Part shown: in pieces, positions 11,380 to 22,249 of the stretch
How positions within the stretch are numbered: the stretch's first letter is position 1
How the letters are laid out: every line of letters starts with the position of its first letter
Origin: Gnetum montanum
Taxonomy: Eukaryota > Streptophyta > Gnetopsida > Gnetales > Gnetaceae
NCBI GenBank assembly: GCA_015680685.1
Contig: MNCI01004338.1
Location: 74,316 to 128,725, forward strand
DNA length: 54,410 nt
Direction: 5' to 3'
The notes under the pieces: model-generated
Told to the model about the DNA's origin: nothing
The model's database searches: none
What the model saw: only the letters and a program-made list of their open reading frames with translations
Made by a program: the position numbers and the translations under genes

Positions 11380-12187
11380 TGATGAGTGGTGAGGTACCCC
11401 TACACTCAACCATACGAATACAAGCGTTTCACACACGACCCGATCGAACTTTGTAGTCGGACTAGTTGTGGTATCTAGATAATTATCCTTAGGTCGCAGT
11501 TCGTTGGCTTCCCATCTAGACTAGTGTTAACTTTGTCACGTATGATTTAGTCTAGAGTGAGGTGTATGATGTGTTTCTATGCTAATGCTACTCCTGAGTA
11601 TGATGGTACATAAGATTAACTAAGCTAAGAGAGAAAGGGTGAGAGAGAACCTAGCTAGCCTAAGTGCGATGAGCATCCATTCCTCAATCATCTGTACACA
11701 TTTTGGACCTCGTGCATGACTACCACTGGCATTACCAAGCATAGATCCTAGGTACACTACTGGTTACCAATTAGTCACACTTAAATGCTCGTGATCAAGT
11801 CGTACTCATTTTGCGTTTAACAGGAGTTTAAGGGTGAGAGATATTAACTAAGAAAGAAGTAAATAACAATTAAATAAATAATAATTAAACTAAGTGAATA
11901 CTGCAATGATGAAGTAATCTCGATCTTTATTTCCGGTCATGTGCGTGTCGAAGTACGTCACACTTAAATAAGGATGCTATACAATTACAATCACCACACT
12001 GTGGGCATACACTAGGAGGAAAAGGGTTGAGAGAAAGAACTACTAAAAACTAAAACACTTAAAACTTACCAAAAACTACCTATCAGAACTATCTACCTCT
12101 TATTTATAGATGAAGAGATAGGCTACGATATCGCGTATGCGATATCACATATGCGATATCGCGGTTAACTAAAATGGCAACTCATCA
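11380..12187 (-). repeat. 5' LTR of element A
   Basis: This is a complete LTR of about 808 bp bounded by TGATGAGTGG and CTCATCA on the plus strand. Read on the minus strand, U3 starts at 12187 and contains a run of GATATC palindromes (12170-12122), followed by the TATA box CTATAAATAAG (12109-12099). Confidence 0.87.
12099..12170 (-). promoter_or_regulatory. LTR promoter of element A
   Basis: Three closely spaced GATATC-centred palindromes (CGATATCGCGTATGCGATATC and variants) lie just upstream of a TATA box at 12109-12099 on the minus strand. The same layout occurs in the LTRs of D and B. Confidence 0.6.
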
Positions 12188-12192
12188 AGAGG

Positions 12193-12930
12193 CTTATTGT
12201 CTGATTTTTTTTGCACATGTCCAAATCATCTAAGCCATCATTCTTGTAGCTTATTTTAAATAAACATTATTCCAAGTCTTCCTTTGATATATGTGTTATG
12301 GAAGTTATCTCTTCTAGTAACATTCAACATCCATCGAAGTATTTTCATTTCTACCACATTGATTTCTTGTTCATGCATCTTTCATATTATCCAACATTCA
12401 ACACCATATAAGATTACAAGCCTTGATTTTTGTCCTATAAAATTTTTCTTTTAATTTTATTGGTATTCTTTTATCACATAGAATACCACTATCCTATCTC
12501 CATTTTGATCATACTGCCTTAATTCTATTTTTGATATTTTTATTAATTTCACCATCTGATTCAAGGATTGATTCTAGGTAGCAAAACTATTAATAGGTAA
12601 GGACTTTTTTCTCTTGAGTTATCACTTATATTTCACCACTATTTATTCTATTATTAAAATTTCATTCCATATTTTGTCTTACTATTGCTAATTTTTAAGT
12701 CTTGAGTCTAGAGCATCAATATATAGAAGATATAGAAAACCAACACAATATAGAAAAAAATGTACTTCTCCATTTTAGCAGCAATGTTTTCTTAAGGTTT
12801 ATCCACCAACACAATATCATTTACAAATAGCATACACTAAGGGATTTCATCTTGTATTTTCTTTGTTAATTGATTCATAATAATGGTAAATAAGTATCAA
12901 CCAAGTGCAAACCCTTAATGTAGACTACAT
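12193..12930 (-). pseudogene. RTE-type LINE reverse transcriptase, C-terminal part (right half of a split copy)
   Basis: The minus-strand translation, with frameshifts, shows the typical order of the RTE RT C-terminus. Near 12870-12780 is a degenerate Ile-Pro-Trp...Ala-x-x-Asp-Ile-Val-Leu-Val palm region with the catalytic Asp pair lost. Next comes the stretch that ends in Leu-Tyr-Gly-x-Glu-Cys-Trp (about 12480-12390), and then Glu-Met-x-Ile-Leu-Arg-Trp-Met...Gly-His-Val-Gln (about 12340-12200). It continues into 3517-3724 beyond element A. This copy is dead. Confidence 0.75.
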
Positions 12931-13255
12931 TGCATCTATTAAATACATAAAGCACAACACAAGCTAAAGAATGACCATTGAGTTTTTAGGAGACTTTTGC
13001 AAGTAAAATCTACACAAAGATAAATTCAAACTTTCAATGGTAAAGTTGCATGCATTATTTGACTAGCATTTAATAGATCTCAAACATTTGCTTAAATTAC
13101 ACACACATCTAGTGAATATATGTACAAAAAAGAAAATATGCATGTAGAGTTAAATATACATTAGTTCTAGTAAAGTAAATACAAGCCTAAAATTGCAAGT
13201 TAGAGGTCTTAACGCTACTAAAGATGATCCTAATAACTATACCCTAATATCCTTG
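12931..13255. other. AT-rich stretch without a recognised feature
   Basis: I see no coding signal on either strand and no repeat boundary. Confidence 0.5.
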
Positions 13256-13710
13256 AATTTGGTTTTTAGTCTTTAGCAACTTTTAATAGTATTTTGATCC
13301 CTATTTTTACTAATACTCTATTTTTATCATTCTTGAATTTTTTTGTAATTCATTTGGATTTTGATTTTTAGTCTTTGGTAGCTTTTGCTAGTCTTTTGAT
13401 ACCTATTTTTGGTAATGATCTTATTTTCATCATTTTTACATTGTTTTCTAAATTCGTTTGCAATTTGATTTTCAATTTTTAGCAAATTTTAATAATCTTT
13501 TGATCCTCATTTTTAGTACCAATATCTTTTTATCATTTTTTCATTTTTTGGAGTTTATTTGAAATTTGGTAACAATATCTTTTGATCCATGTTTTTTATA
13601 ACAATATCTTGTTTATCATTTTTGCATTTTTCTATAGTTCATTTGGAATTTTATTTTTAGCTTTTAGTAGCCTAGAATAGTCTTTAAGAGCTTAAGATTC
13701 CTTTTTGTAA
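13256..13710 (+). repeat. Diverged minisatellite, unit about 105 bp
   Basis: Four to five copies of a T-rich unit follow one another. Each contains variants of 'TTTTTAGTCTTT(A/G)G', 'TTTTGATCC(C/T)...TTTTT', 'ATCATTTTT(A/G)CA' and 'TTCATTTGGA'. Units start near 13258, 13363, 13474, 13569 and 13652. Divergence is high, so the array is old. Confidence 0.65.
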
Positions 13711-13904
13711 TTTTTCTTTTGCATTTTTCAATTAGCATTTATAACATGTGTTTTTAGTTTTCACCCTAATAGCTTTCTTTGTTTCAGATCATTCTTTAGG
13801 TTTTGGTAGCTATTTGGATATGTCTCCTCAACACCCATGAATCATTTGATATGTTATATATATATTTGGGACTTGGTAATTATTTGGATTTGGATTTGGA
13901 TCAA

Positions 13905-14110
13905 CAATACCTACGTGGGTCACCTTTCTTGGTGGGTGACAATCTTTGTGGTGCTTACATGAGTCACCTTTCTTGGTAAGGAGTCAAACACTTATACAGG
14001 TCTTCTTTCTTTGTAAGTGTCATATTTATTTTGCTATACCTACATGGATTTTCTTTCTTGGTAAGGAGTTAGATACTTATGTGGGTTGTACTTTTTGGTA
14101 ACTATCATTT
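13905..14110 (+). repeat. Second minisatellite, unit about 50-65 bp
   Basis: The motif 'cttaca/cctacgtggg-tcacctttcttggtaagg-agt' repeats about four times, for example at 13908, 13956, 14003 and 14038, with changing spacers ('acacttat', 'agatacttat'). It is short and degenerate. It neighbours the 105-bp array but has an unrelated unit. Confidence 0.55.
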
Positions 14111-15189
14111 TCTTCAATTTTGGTTTTGGTTTGGGTTTTGTGGATGGTGGTAGAACCTTTTCTATTATTTGCTTTTGGATACTTAGTTTGGTTATTATTT
14201 ATGATTTGATCTATACATGCTTATATTTTTGGTGTCAACTCTATGCTTGCAACTACCCCTTGTGCATAACTATCAAACCACCTAATGTGTGAAACCAAAA
14301 CCTATAAGGAAGTATTTTGTAGCTTACTTTTTCTACTTAGTCTTAGGACTGATTGCCCTTGTGTTTTTATGCCTTCTAAGTGATTCACTTAGTTGCAAGG
14401 AGGAGTTAGGTGAAGAAGTTAATGCTTATAACTTTGATTTAAGTATTTTTAGTTTAGTCATTAAGTTGTCAATTACCAGTTATTTCTCTTTTAAGATGTA
14501 ATGTTCATCTAGGATTTTCATATTATATAATAATGCATTTAGTTGCAAGGATTTGTATTTGTATTAAGCCTTTCTTTGATGAATGTCTAATTTGGTCATG
14601 TATTTTTTATTTCAGTCACATTGGTTAATTTTTTTTATTTTGCAGTATTTGTTATTAATAGAACCTAATGCCTTTGATGTTGGATTATTCATATTATGTC
14701 ACAAAATTAACCACTTAATAAATCCTTTTGTAAAAGCATACAAATTTACTCAGAAATGTAATAACTTATAAACCACTTAAAAATTCATATTAACTTATTA
14801 ATACTCTTCTTGGTCCCAATCTTCACAATGGGCCACTTAGAGATGACAATTAAGACAATCATGTTCATAAAGTGGAGCACAAAAATGTGAATATGTATAA
14901 GGAAGTACATGACAATGAAGATCTAGAAATATGAAATGAAAATGCAAGTTTCACTATGGATATAAATAATAATTTGACCTAGATTCCAAGATGATGTTAA
15001 CCTGGATTTGAAAAAAATATTTGTTATTTTGTATCAATCACCATTCAAATTTACATGTTCACAAAGCGTTGATTTTGTCTAAGTTTTGAAATAGTACAAG
15101 GTTGCTAATGAAAACTCATTTTAAAAATTATCGAAGGCTAAATAGTCAAGCATATAATCTAAATTAGATAAGCAAATAAATAGTAGAAT
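14111..15189. other. AT-rich spacer
   Basis: Several short open frames (about 60-70 codons, Phe/Leu/Ile-rich, for example 14086-14501) occur, as expected in T-rich DNA. Their composition follows base content and I see no family motif. No gene is called. Confidence 0.55.
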
Positions 15190-15800
15190 AGCTAGGTTTG
15201 GATGGGGAATAGAAATTTAGGTTATCCAGGATTTGGGAAAAAAAGTAATCAAGTTATGAAAGTTCCTAGGCCTTCTACCTTGCAACAATAGCATTATGTC
15301 TGCTGCCATTCAACTTAAGTCTAGTGAATGTGCAAGACTAATCAATCTTTTAGAAATTACAATGATTTCAAAACATTTAACTGATATGGAAGAAATATTT
15401 GCTGAAAATTCTTGAAAATATTGACAACAAAATAAAGATAGAAAATGAAAGAAGGTTGGAGTTATTAATAGCCTACTTCTCAAATTCCTAACACAACATC
15501 CTAAGCAAAGAAAGCTCTTGAAAACTCTACTAATTTGGATATGCTAAGTGAAATGATCATTGAACAACTAGATGGTATGGGATACATAGGAAAGCAAATA
15601 GTTGAAAAGCAGGAAAACAAGGCAACCTTAAGTCAACTATGGACATAGATGAATCAACTTCATCAGATATAGAAATAGATGAATTGCTTTCTCCAATCTT
15701 ATCTTCCAATATTCATAACCAAACTTTTCCATTTAGGGAAGCCTTACAACCTATAGGAAACCTAAAGCCTTACAAATTTTTTTAACCATCTCATTAAGAG
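15190..15800 (+). pseudogene. Unidentified coding relic
   Basis: On the plus strand several frames joined by frameshifts give protein-like composition: charged, Leu/Ile/Glu/Lys-rich segments such as SAAIQLKSSECARLINLLE (about 15302) and a helix-forming stretch including EKQENKATLSQLW (about 15605). Codon composition differs from the surrounding T-rich DNA. I do not recognise a family; a decayed gag of another retroelement is one possibility. The limits are approximate. Confidence 0.3.
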
Positions 15801-16971
15801 CAAGATGTGTTATAGCATCTTTGAAAAAATGTCAACGAAGTATATAATCAACATGTCAGAGTTTAAAAACCTTAGTGTTGGAAACTTAGTTTAATATTTT
15901 AGATTTAACAATTCAAATTGAAGCCAAAATTTTATTACGATTTCTTTGTTGTTTTTGAAGTTTTTTTTGTTATTGATAGGATATGTTGATGTACTATATT
16001 TTTTATTCTTAATATAATTTTATTTTTGGGGCCCAACACCCCCTTTCCCTATATTCCAACTCCCATTTTGTGCATCATGCATCATTGCATGTGAGGTCTA
16101 GTAGTAGTTCATGACATAGGAAGACAATGTATGCAAAACCACTAGAGTTAGTTGGAGTCCTCTTGCCTGGGAGAATAGTTTGGCTTTCCAACACAAAAGA
16201 TGCATTGTGGATTTAGTTAAGATCTCATTCTACTACTACAAGTTAGATGTCTTGGGAAGATTGGGGTTTTCAGATATTTGAAGGAAAAAGTGGCTTATTA
16301 GCACTATAATATGATACATAAATCAAGGAAAAAATTTTATGAAGTCTCAAAATTATATACCTTACTTTTCAAAAAATTGATGCATGGCCCAACATCCATT
16401 GAAAACCCATTTAAGCATTCCACCATTCCATTTAAATATAATTCCTTTTCTTGAATGAATAAAAGAGTTTCATTAACAAGTTAATAATGGGAAAATTTGG
16501 GGTTGTGTTAAGGCTAGTTACATGTAGCCTAGGATTAGTCTTGTGTGGTGCCTTGAGTCATGTTGTGTTGTATTTTGTGCATGTGCATGTGCACATTGCC
16601 TAAGGCATTCTTGCTACACTTCTAAACTTATCTAACAAATGTTATGGCTTTCATTGTGTTTGTAGGTCCTGTAAGCATTGTAACATAATCCATCTTGAGT
16701 CCACCCTACTTTTGTAGATGATTTGGAACTCTTGGGTGGTATCATGCCATGCTTTTCAAAGGTAGCACTATAACACTTGGTAATTTTTATAATCATAAAT
16801 CAACAACCTAAGGTGTTCCATGTTGAGTATAAAGAGAAATGATGATAATGAGTCTTCCTAATGAAGATCTCTTTTTTGGCTAAAAAATCTCCTTTCCTTT
16901 CACCATTCAATAGAAGAGAGTAGAAATGAATGTTTTTATAACATTGAACCAATTTGTGGCACCAATGATGT
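15801..16971. other. Spacer, possibly internal DNA next to LTR-like repeat F1
   Basis: No gene can be recognised. Just left of F1, on the minus strand, the sequence reads TTGGTGCCA, which resembles a primer-binding site following an LTR end. The stretch may therefore be the start of the internal region of a minus-strand element, but no gag or pol motifs support this. Confidence 0.3.
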
Positions 16972-17900
16972 AACACCCTGATTAATTATCTATAAAATAT
17001 TCTATAAATAATTAATAAAGATGCTACGAAACCCCAAGGATCTGGATTTAACTTTTCTTTACTAATTCAAAAAGAAGCCACAAAAAAAATAAATTATTAA
17101 TTATACACATAAATACACAAGAACAATATAATGTAGGAAAATTTCATAAAACTTCACATACATAATTAAATAAATTTATTTAGGGAAAATTAGAGTTTAG
17201 CATAGCCATAAAAATGTAGATGTTGAAAAAGTTTACTAATTACATCATTAAATAGTATACAAAATAACAATCCCAATGACACCTATTTCACTTCAACTAG
17301 ACATCTAGAAATAAAGATATTCAACTTTAAAAATTATCAAATTAATTAATGAAATTAAATAATAATTAAATAAAATATTAATATACAATAAATAATATTA
17401 AATTTTTTGAAACATATAGCATGACTTGAAATAAAAATGATCTTTGTGATCTCATGGTCCAAATTGAAGAAACAATAATTTCATATCTAACGTACTTTAT
17501 TATTTATTTACAAAAATAGGTACATGGCTCAAGTAGCCCAAAAGTGTACAAGGTTTCTATTTTACAAAAGTTCAAAACATACAAAAATAATTTCTCAGGT
17601 GTAGAGGGTCTATCTTGTACAAAATTGATCCATCTTTCATTAAATGTTCCTCTTCCTGTGTTTCCATGGCTACTCTAGGCACTCTACATTAAAATGTAAG
17701 AGGAGTGAGAATCCCTCAAATAAGAAAGGTTATTTTATTTCCCTATTCATGGAGCATAAAGGTTATGAACCAAAAGTATTAGGATATGGGGTTGGTAAAG
17801 GTTTCCAATTAAATATTCAAAAATGCTTCAAGGTTAAAAAATGCCACCAATTTTCTTGAAATCTAAATAAAATCCAAATATCTAAAGAAAATATATAACT
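16972..17900. repeat. LTR-like repeat F1
   Basis: The repeat starts TGTAACACCC and matches, in inverted orientation, 41269-40345 (repeat F2) over about 920 bp. Shared landmarks include the 'attaattatctat' start, 'atgctacgaaacccca', 'ggctactctaggc-ctctacat' and 'aggttattttatt'. TGTAACACCC is a usual LTR terminus in plants. Orientation is probably minus, since a PBS-like sequence lies to its left. The right end fades out near 17900. Confidence 0.6.
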
Positions 17901-18539
17901 TAATTATGTAGTGTCTAAAGATATTACAATTTTTTTAACAAAATCCAAAGAGTGATGATACGTTCCATAAGGAGTCATAGGCCCCAAGAAGGAAGTCAAA
18001 AAGAGAACCCAACAAATCCCCTTGAGGTCACACCCTTTTCTATTTCCACTTGGTATTTTTCCCTTTCTTCAAGGCATAATGATCATTAGTTAATTTTATT
18101 TTTATGTAAGAAGAACCATGTTACTTTCATGATAAAGAACTCTTATTTATAGAACTGAAGGGATGAATGATGTAGTGTCATTGCATTACACAATTATTTA
18201 CCCAATCATCTTGATAGCATAGGACAAAAACCCAACACATGGTGTTGACTTTTGCATCAAGACTGGTAATATTATTAATAAAAAAATAGTAGACATTCAT
18301 AAAACATAAAGGAAATGACTCAAGAAAAGAGAAAATTATAAAGAAATGAAAAATAACAAGAAATATAAAACATATTAAGAATTGGAAAATTTTTGAAGAA
18401 ATAGGAAAATGATGAAAAAATTGTAAAACAAAAAAGTAAAAATGCACTTATTAGTTCTTGATTTAAGATGGAGCATCTCCCTCACAACTAAACTCATTCC
18501 TTTGGTTATACATCATACATTTTCTATATATTATCTTTA

Positions 18540-20260
18540 ATTATTTAATTTTTTTCTTGGTAGCACATTTAACATTGATGATAATCACGTTCCAATCATT
18601 TGGAGACATATACTTAGCTAGACTAGAAGGTCTTTTCCTTTTAAGGGGTCAAGACATGTTTTTTTGTTTATTTTCTATTTTATTTCTTGTGTCTCCTTGT
18701 TTAACATCTTCTTTTGATGTATAGTCAAAGTGTAAGATATCTTCTCTAAGTTCTTTATTTGAATCACTTTCTTAGGATTAGATCTAATAAATGATTTGGT
18801 TGTTTCCATGCATCTTTTGAACAATTTCTTATTTTAATTTTCAAGCCATTAGGTGTCTTTTGGTTTAGTGGCTATTTTGTAGACTGGGTTTTACACACAC
18901 ACACACACTTTTTCCTTAAGTTTCTTGTAGGTTAATATAGGGATCATGTTAATACTTTAAAATTTTAGCCCACAATTGTATCCCTTATCATTATTGGTAA
19001 TGCATGGAATTTTTTGTCTCTTCACAGAAATAAGTTCAAGTTTTATGTTTTGTGTTAGAGTGGTAATGGTTGTCGGCTTTTGCATAGGATTAGGAGACAT
19101 TATTTTTGTGAGGAAGGGGGTTACACTAGATTTTCCTTGTGCTAGTTCTGATGAGCTAGTAGGCCTACTATTTTTATTCACATGTGTGGAAACTGTCCTA
19201 AGGAAATGATGTTTCCGATACTTTTGCTGAGATCTACTCACATTATCATTCACTTGTAAGTTCATAACATAAGTGGCATTCTTTTGTTGAGGTTGTGGTG
19301 TCAATCCTTCCTACATTGTTGGTGGTGACATATGATCGAGGGAAGTATGATAGTGTTGAGAATGTTACATATGATGAGAGATGTTAGATGGCAGTCTCAC
19401 AAGAGATGTTGTTGGTTGATGATATTTAGGAGAGTAGTAGTAGTGATTTGAGGCAAAGGAAGTAGAACCATTTGAAGAAATAGGTTGTTGAACATAGTAT
19501 CCATAAGGGTCTTGCTAGAAATAAGGGTATTGCTAGTTTGTTGATGGCATCCCCTGTAATTGTGAGTTTTGCCACTGTGGTTGAGAACAATCTTAAGGTT
19601 GATAAAAAGTCCCACTAGGATAGTATCATTGGTTGTAGTATTGTTTATAATTGCCTTGTGAGTAAGGCAATCTCCTAGGCATTTTCTTTTCTACAAACTT
19701 GGGATTCAAAGAAAAAGCCCCAAAATCTTGTAGATGTAACATAACTAGGTAATAGTCCTTTGGATGTTTATATTGGCAGATGTCACATTCATCATTCTCT
19801 TTTGTAGTTGATTCTATAACCTTTCTACTATAGCTATTTTTCCTTTTTGCCAATAAGTGACCTTACCTATTTCTTTGTTCTTTTTCTACTTCTTATTTTG
19901 ATCATTTAATCCTTTTTTCTTTACCTTCTCCTCTATGATTTTCAAGTTGGTTGTAACTTTTTCATTCATCAAGTCCCACATCTTATCTACCCTTGCTTCA
20001 ATCTCAGTGATAGAATTTCATATTGATAAGGTTTTGTATGAAATCAACTCATCAAGAGCTATCTATTTTTCCTCATCATAAATATGGGATTTTTTTCATG
20101 AAGAGATAGATCCCAGTTATATTCCTCTAAACTCTCCATTTTACATAGCTCTCCTTCTTCTTTTGCCACCTATTCAATTAGCATTTGTATGTGGGCTCTC
20201 AATTCTAATAATTCTCCTTGGGCATAGATCCCAAGGGTCTACTTATTGTACTTCATATTC
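18540..20260 (-). pseudogene. gag relic of fragment E
   Basis: The end of the capsid core is seen at 20260-20150. A coiled, charged segment follows, and then a zinc-knuckle-like motif at about 19800-19755: ECDICQYKHPKDY, which has Cys-x2-Cys-x3-His with the final Cys replaced by Tyr. Next comes a Gln/Pro-rich part (19304-18957) matching the Pro-rich tail of A gag. Beyond that, decayed coding-like sequence with a Lys-Arg-Lys-Arg-Pro cluster runs to about 18540. Stops and frameshifts are frequent. Confidence 0.6.
18893..18908. repeat. (CA)n microsatellite
   Basis: A short run of CA dinucleotides (about eight units) lies inside the gag relic of fragment E. This is ordinary microsatellite growth. 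Confidence 0.8.
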
Positions 20261-22249
20261 CTTGATTAGTTTTGTTAGTGTAGTTTATACTCATTTAGTC
20301 AGTGCTTATTAACTTTGTAGTATGTGTCAATTACATGGGAAGCATATTTTTGGATGCTATAGTTAATTATATTTACTTTCATATTTTCTTTATTAAATTA
20401 ATTTAGCTATAGTGGTTTGGTTTGCAATGATGATTGGGTATTGATTTTGGTGTTAGACTATATATTAATGATTTACAAAGTATCACAATGTTTGTTTATC
20501 TATGTTTGGTTGTATACCTTAGGGTATACTTATAGTCATTCTTTTGGGTTCCAATACCTTCATGTATAAATGATATTTACAAACAAAAAGATAAGATTAG
20601 GTCAACTTTACCTAAAATAGTTGACCAAGCAAACATAGTAAGTGCAAAGGATGGTGAGATGTTTTTTTACAAATATCAAGTACTATTTTTACTTATGCAC
20701 ATTCTAGTACTAGTGTTTTTTTAATAGTAGTGAATAATTTTATTTGCTTGGTAAGGGTATACTCTTGTCAAGATCAATATTAAGGCTTCTCCTTAATTAC
20801 TATACATTTTGGGTAGTGCCTAGTTGTTTGGTTATTTCATTCATAAATAAAGATTAAAAAAAGATATTCATAATATTATTTAACAGTAACATTTTAACTT
20901 CATATGGAAAGGTATTATTAGGTTATTTATTTATTTATAATATATATTTGTAATTTAGTAGAAAGAATCTTTTTTCTCCTTATAAAAAAGATGTATGTTC
21001 TTGTCAAATCCTTTGTATCTAAAATTATTTAACAAAAAAAAAATGTCATATACATAACCAAGTGTATAGTTTCTTTTTTTTTTTGATGAATCTGGGTAGG
21101 ATACATCCACTAAAATTTCAAAAAATGGTAGTCTATAAATCTCAAATACACACTAAAAGTATGTGAAGGGATGGTAAAATTGGTTTTTTATAGATGAAAT
21201 ATAATTTAGTATTACATTGGTAGTTGACCTTGATCTAAAATACTTATAATGTATATCTATAATTTGAGAGAATCTTTAAAGAGAATCTATACTTATTCTC
21301 TACATTCTTGTATAGAAAATTATTTAATAGAGTAATAAAAAAATGTGGCATATATACTTATGTATAGTTTTTTATTCTAATGAATCTTTGGTAAAATTGG
21401 TCATGTTTTGAATGAATTATTACTTAGCTTTATGATTAGGCTCTCCTAAAGTACTATAGCATTAGTGGTTGACCTCTTGTCCAAAACTAATTACCTCTTC
21501 CATAACATCTACAATGATTAAAAATGGTACATGCAAAGTGCTTCACATGAATAAGGGCATCATATAGCATTTTGATGCATTTCTAGACACTCATGAGTTA
21601 ATTGATAAAGTTGTATTTGAACAAATTTTAACATGAATAGGGGATCAGATAACATTTTGATGTGTTTCTAAACACTCATGGCTTTATTGCTAAAGCTATA
21701 TTTGGATGAATTTTAGAATGCACCACTATTGAATTCTAAAATGAGTATTGTACTTTGCTTCAATATCCTATATGTGGTTAGATCCATTATAATCTCTTGA
21801 TTTGACATTATATTTGTGCTTGTTTTGGTCATAACCTATGAAATTATGGAGGGTTGTTAATGTGAAAGATAAAACTGTAGCAAAAAAGAAATGATAGCGA
21901 GTTTAGGAAGTTAAGGAAATTTTTTTCACTTAATTTAGTCATATATTTATAATATATATCCATGAGACAATTTTTTAAAGTTTAAATTTTAAGATTGATA
22001 GAAAATTATTCTCTTACAAAAGAAAATCTTAGTTTAGTGATGAGGCTGGAAAACCTAGATCATAGATTTGACTCATGTAAGTTATATTGAGCTACATACC
22101 AAAAAATTCTATAAAAAGAATTCTTAAACTTGGTTTAGTAGATCCAAAAGGTCTTAGTGAATGTAAGTGTCAATATATGATGAAAAATTTAGGAAATATT
22201 ATGTAACATTACCAATGAAATATAATTGAGGTTATAGATGAAATATAAT
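20261..22249. other. AT-rich spacer with internal duplications
   Basis: I see no gene. The stretch holds a diverged direct repeat: about 20935-21075 resembles 21245-21395 ('tataatatatatttgtaattt...agaatct', 'aaaattatttaa', 'tgtatagttt-ttt-gatgaatct'). It also holds a clear 85/86-bp tandem duplication at 21545-21715. These suggest an old, locally duplicated non-coding sequence. Confidence 0.5.
21545..21715 (+). repeat. Tandem duplication, 86 + 85 bp
   Basis: Unit 1 is 21545-21630 and unit 2 is 21631-21715. Both start acatgaata(a/g)gg and end g(a)a(c/t)(a)aatttta. They are about 80% identical by eye and adjoin exactly. Confidence 0.8.

Larger units (their letters stand above)
3730..12187 (-). 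mobile_element. Element A: pol-less Athila/Tat-like LTR retrotransposon
   Basis: The element runs on the minus strand: 5' LTR (11380-12187), PBS, gag (11238-9252), a 2-kb spacer, a second gene (7229-4442) and a 3' LTR (3730-4351, cut by an assembly gap). No protease, RT, RNase H or integrase can be found in any frame between gag and the second gene, so it would have to borrow these from a relative such as C. Flanking bases atagg (3725-3729) and agagg (12188-12192) are a plausible 5-bp target duplication with one mismatch. It interrupts an RTE LINE. The architecture is the same as element B (44731-53528). Confidence 0.82.
17990..20260 (-). mobile_element. Element fragment E: gag and post-gag spacer of a pol-less LTR element
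   Basis: The fragment matches 8850-10610 of element A and the equivalent part of B, in the same orientation, but has lost both LTRs and the second gene. It starts inside gag (near 20260, at the 'ccaagggtct' stretch) and ends in the spacer marked by 'ccccttgaggtcacaccc' (18015). After gag it goes directly into the spacer, as in A and B, so it is a third pol-less copy. At 18488-18471 it keeps GTTGTGAGGGAGATG, a motif that in C sits just after the integrase stop (29731-29745). Confidence 0.65.

Noticed and set aside
14086-14501. Adjacent hydrophobic open frames that could suggest small membrane proteins
   Set aside because: The DNA is T-rich, which yields Phe/Leu/Ile codons automatically; no start context, family motif or conservation supports a gene.
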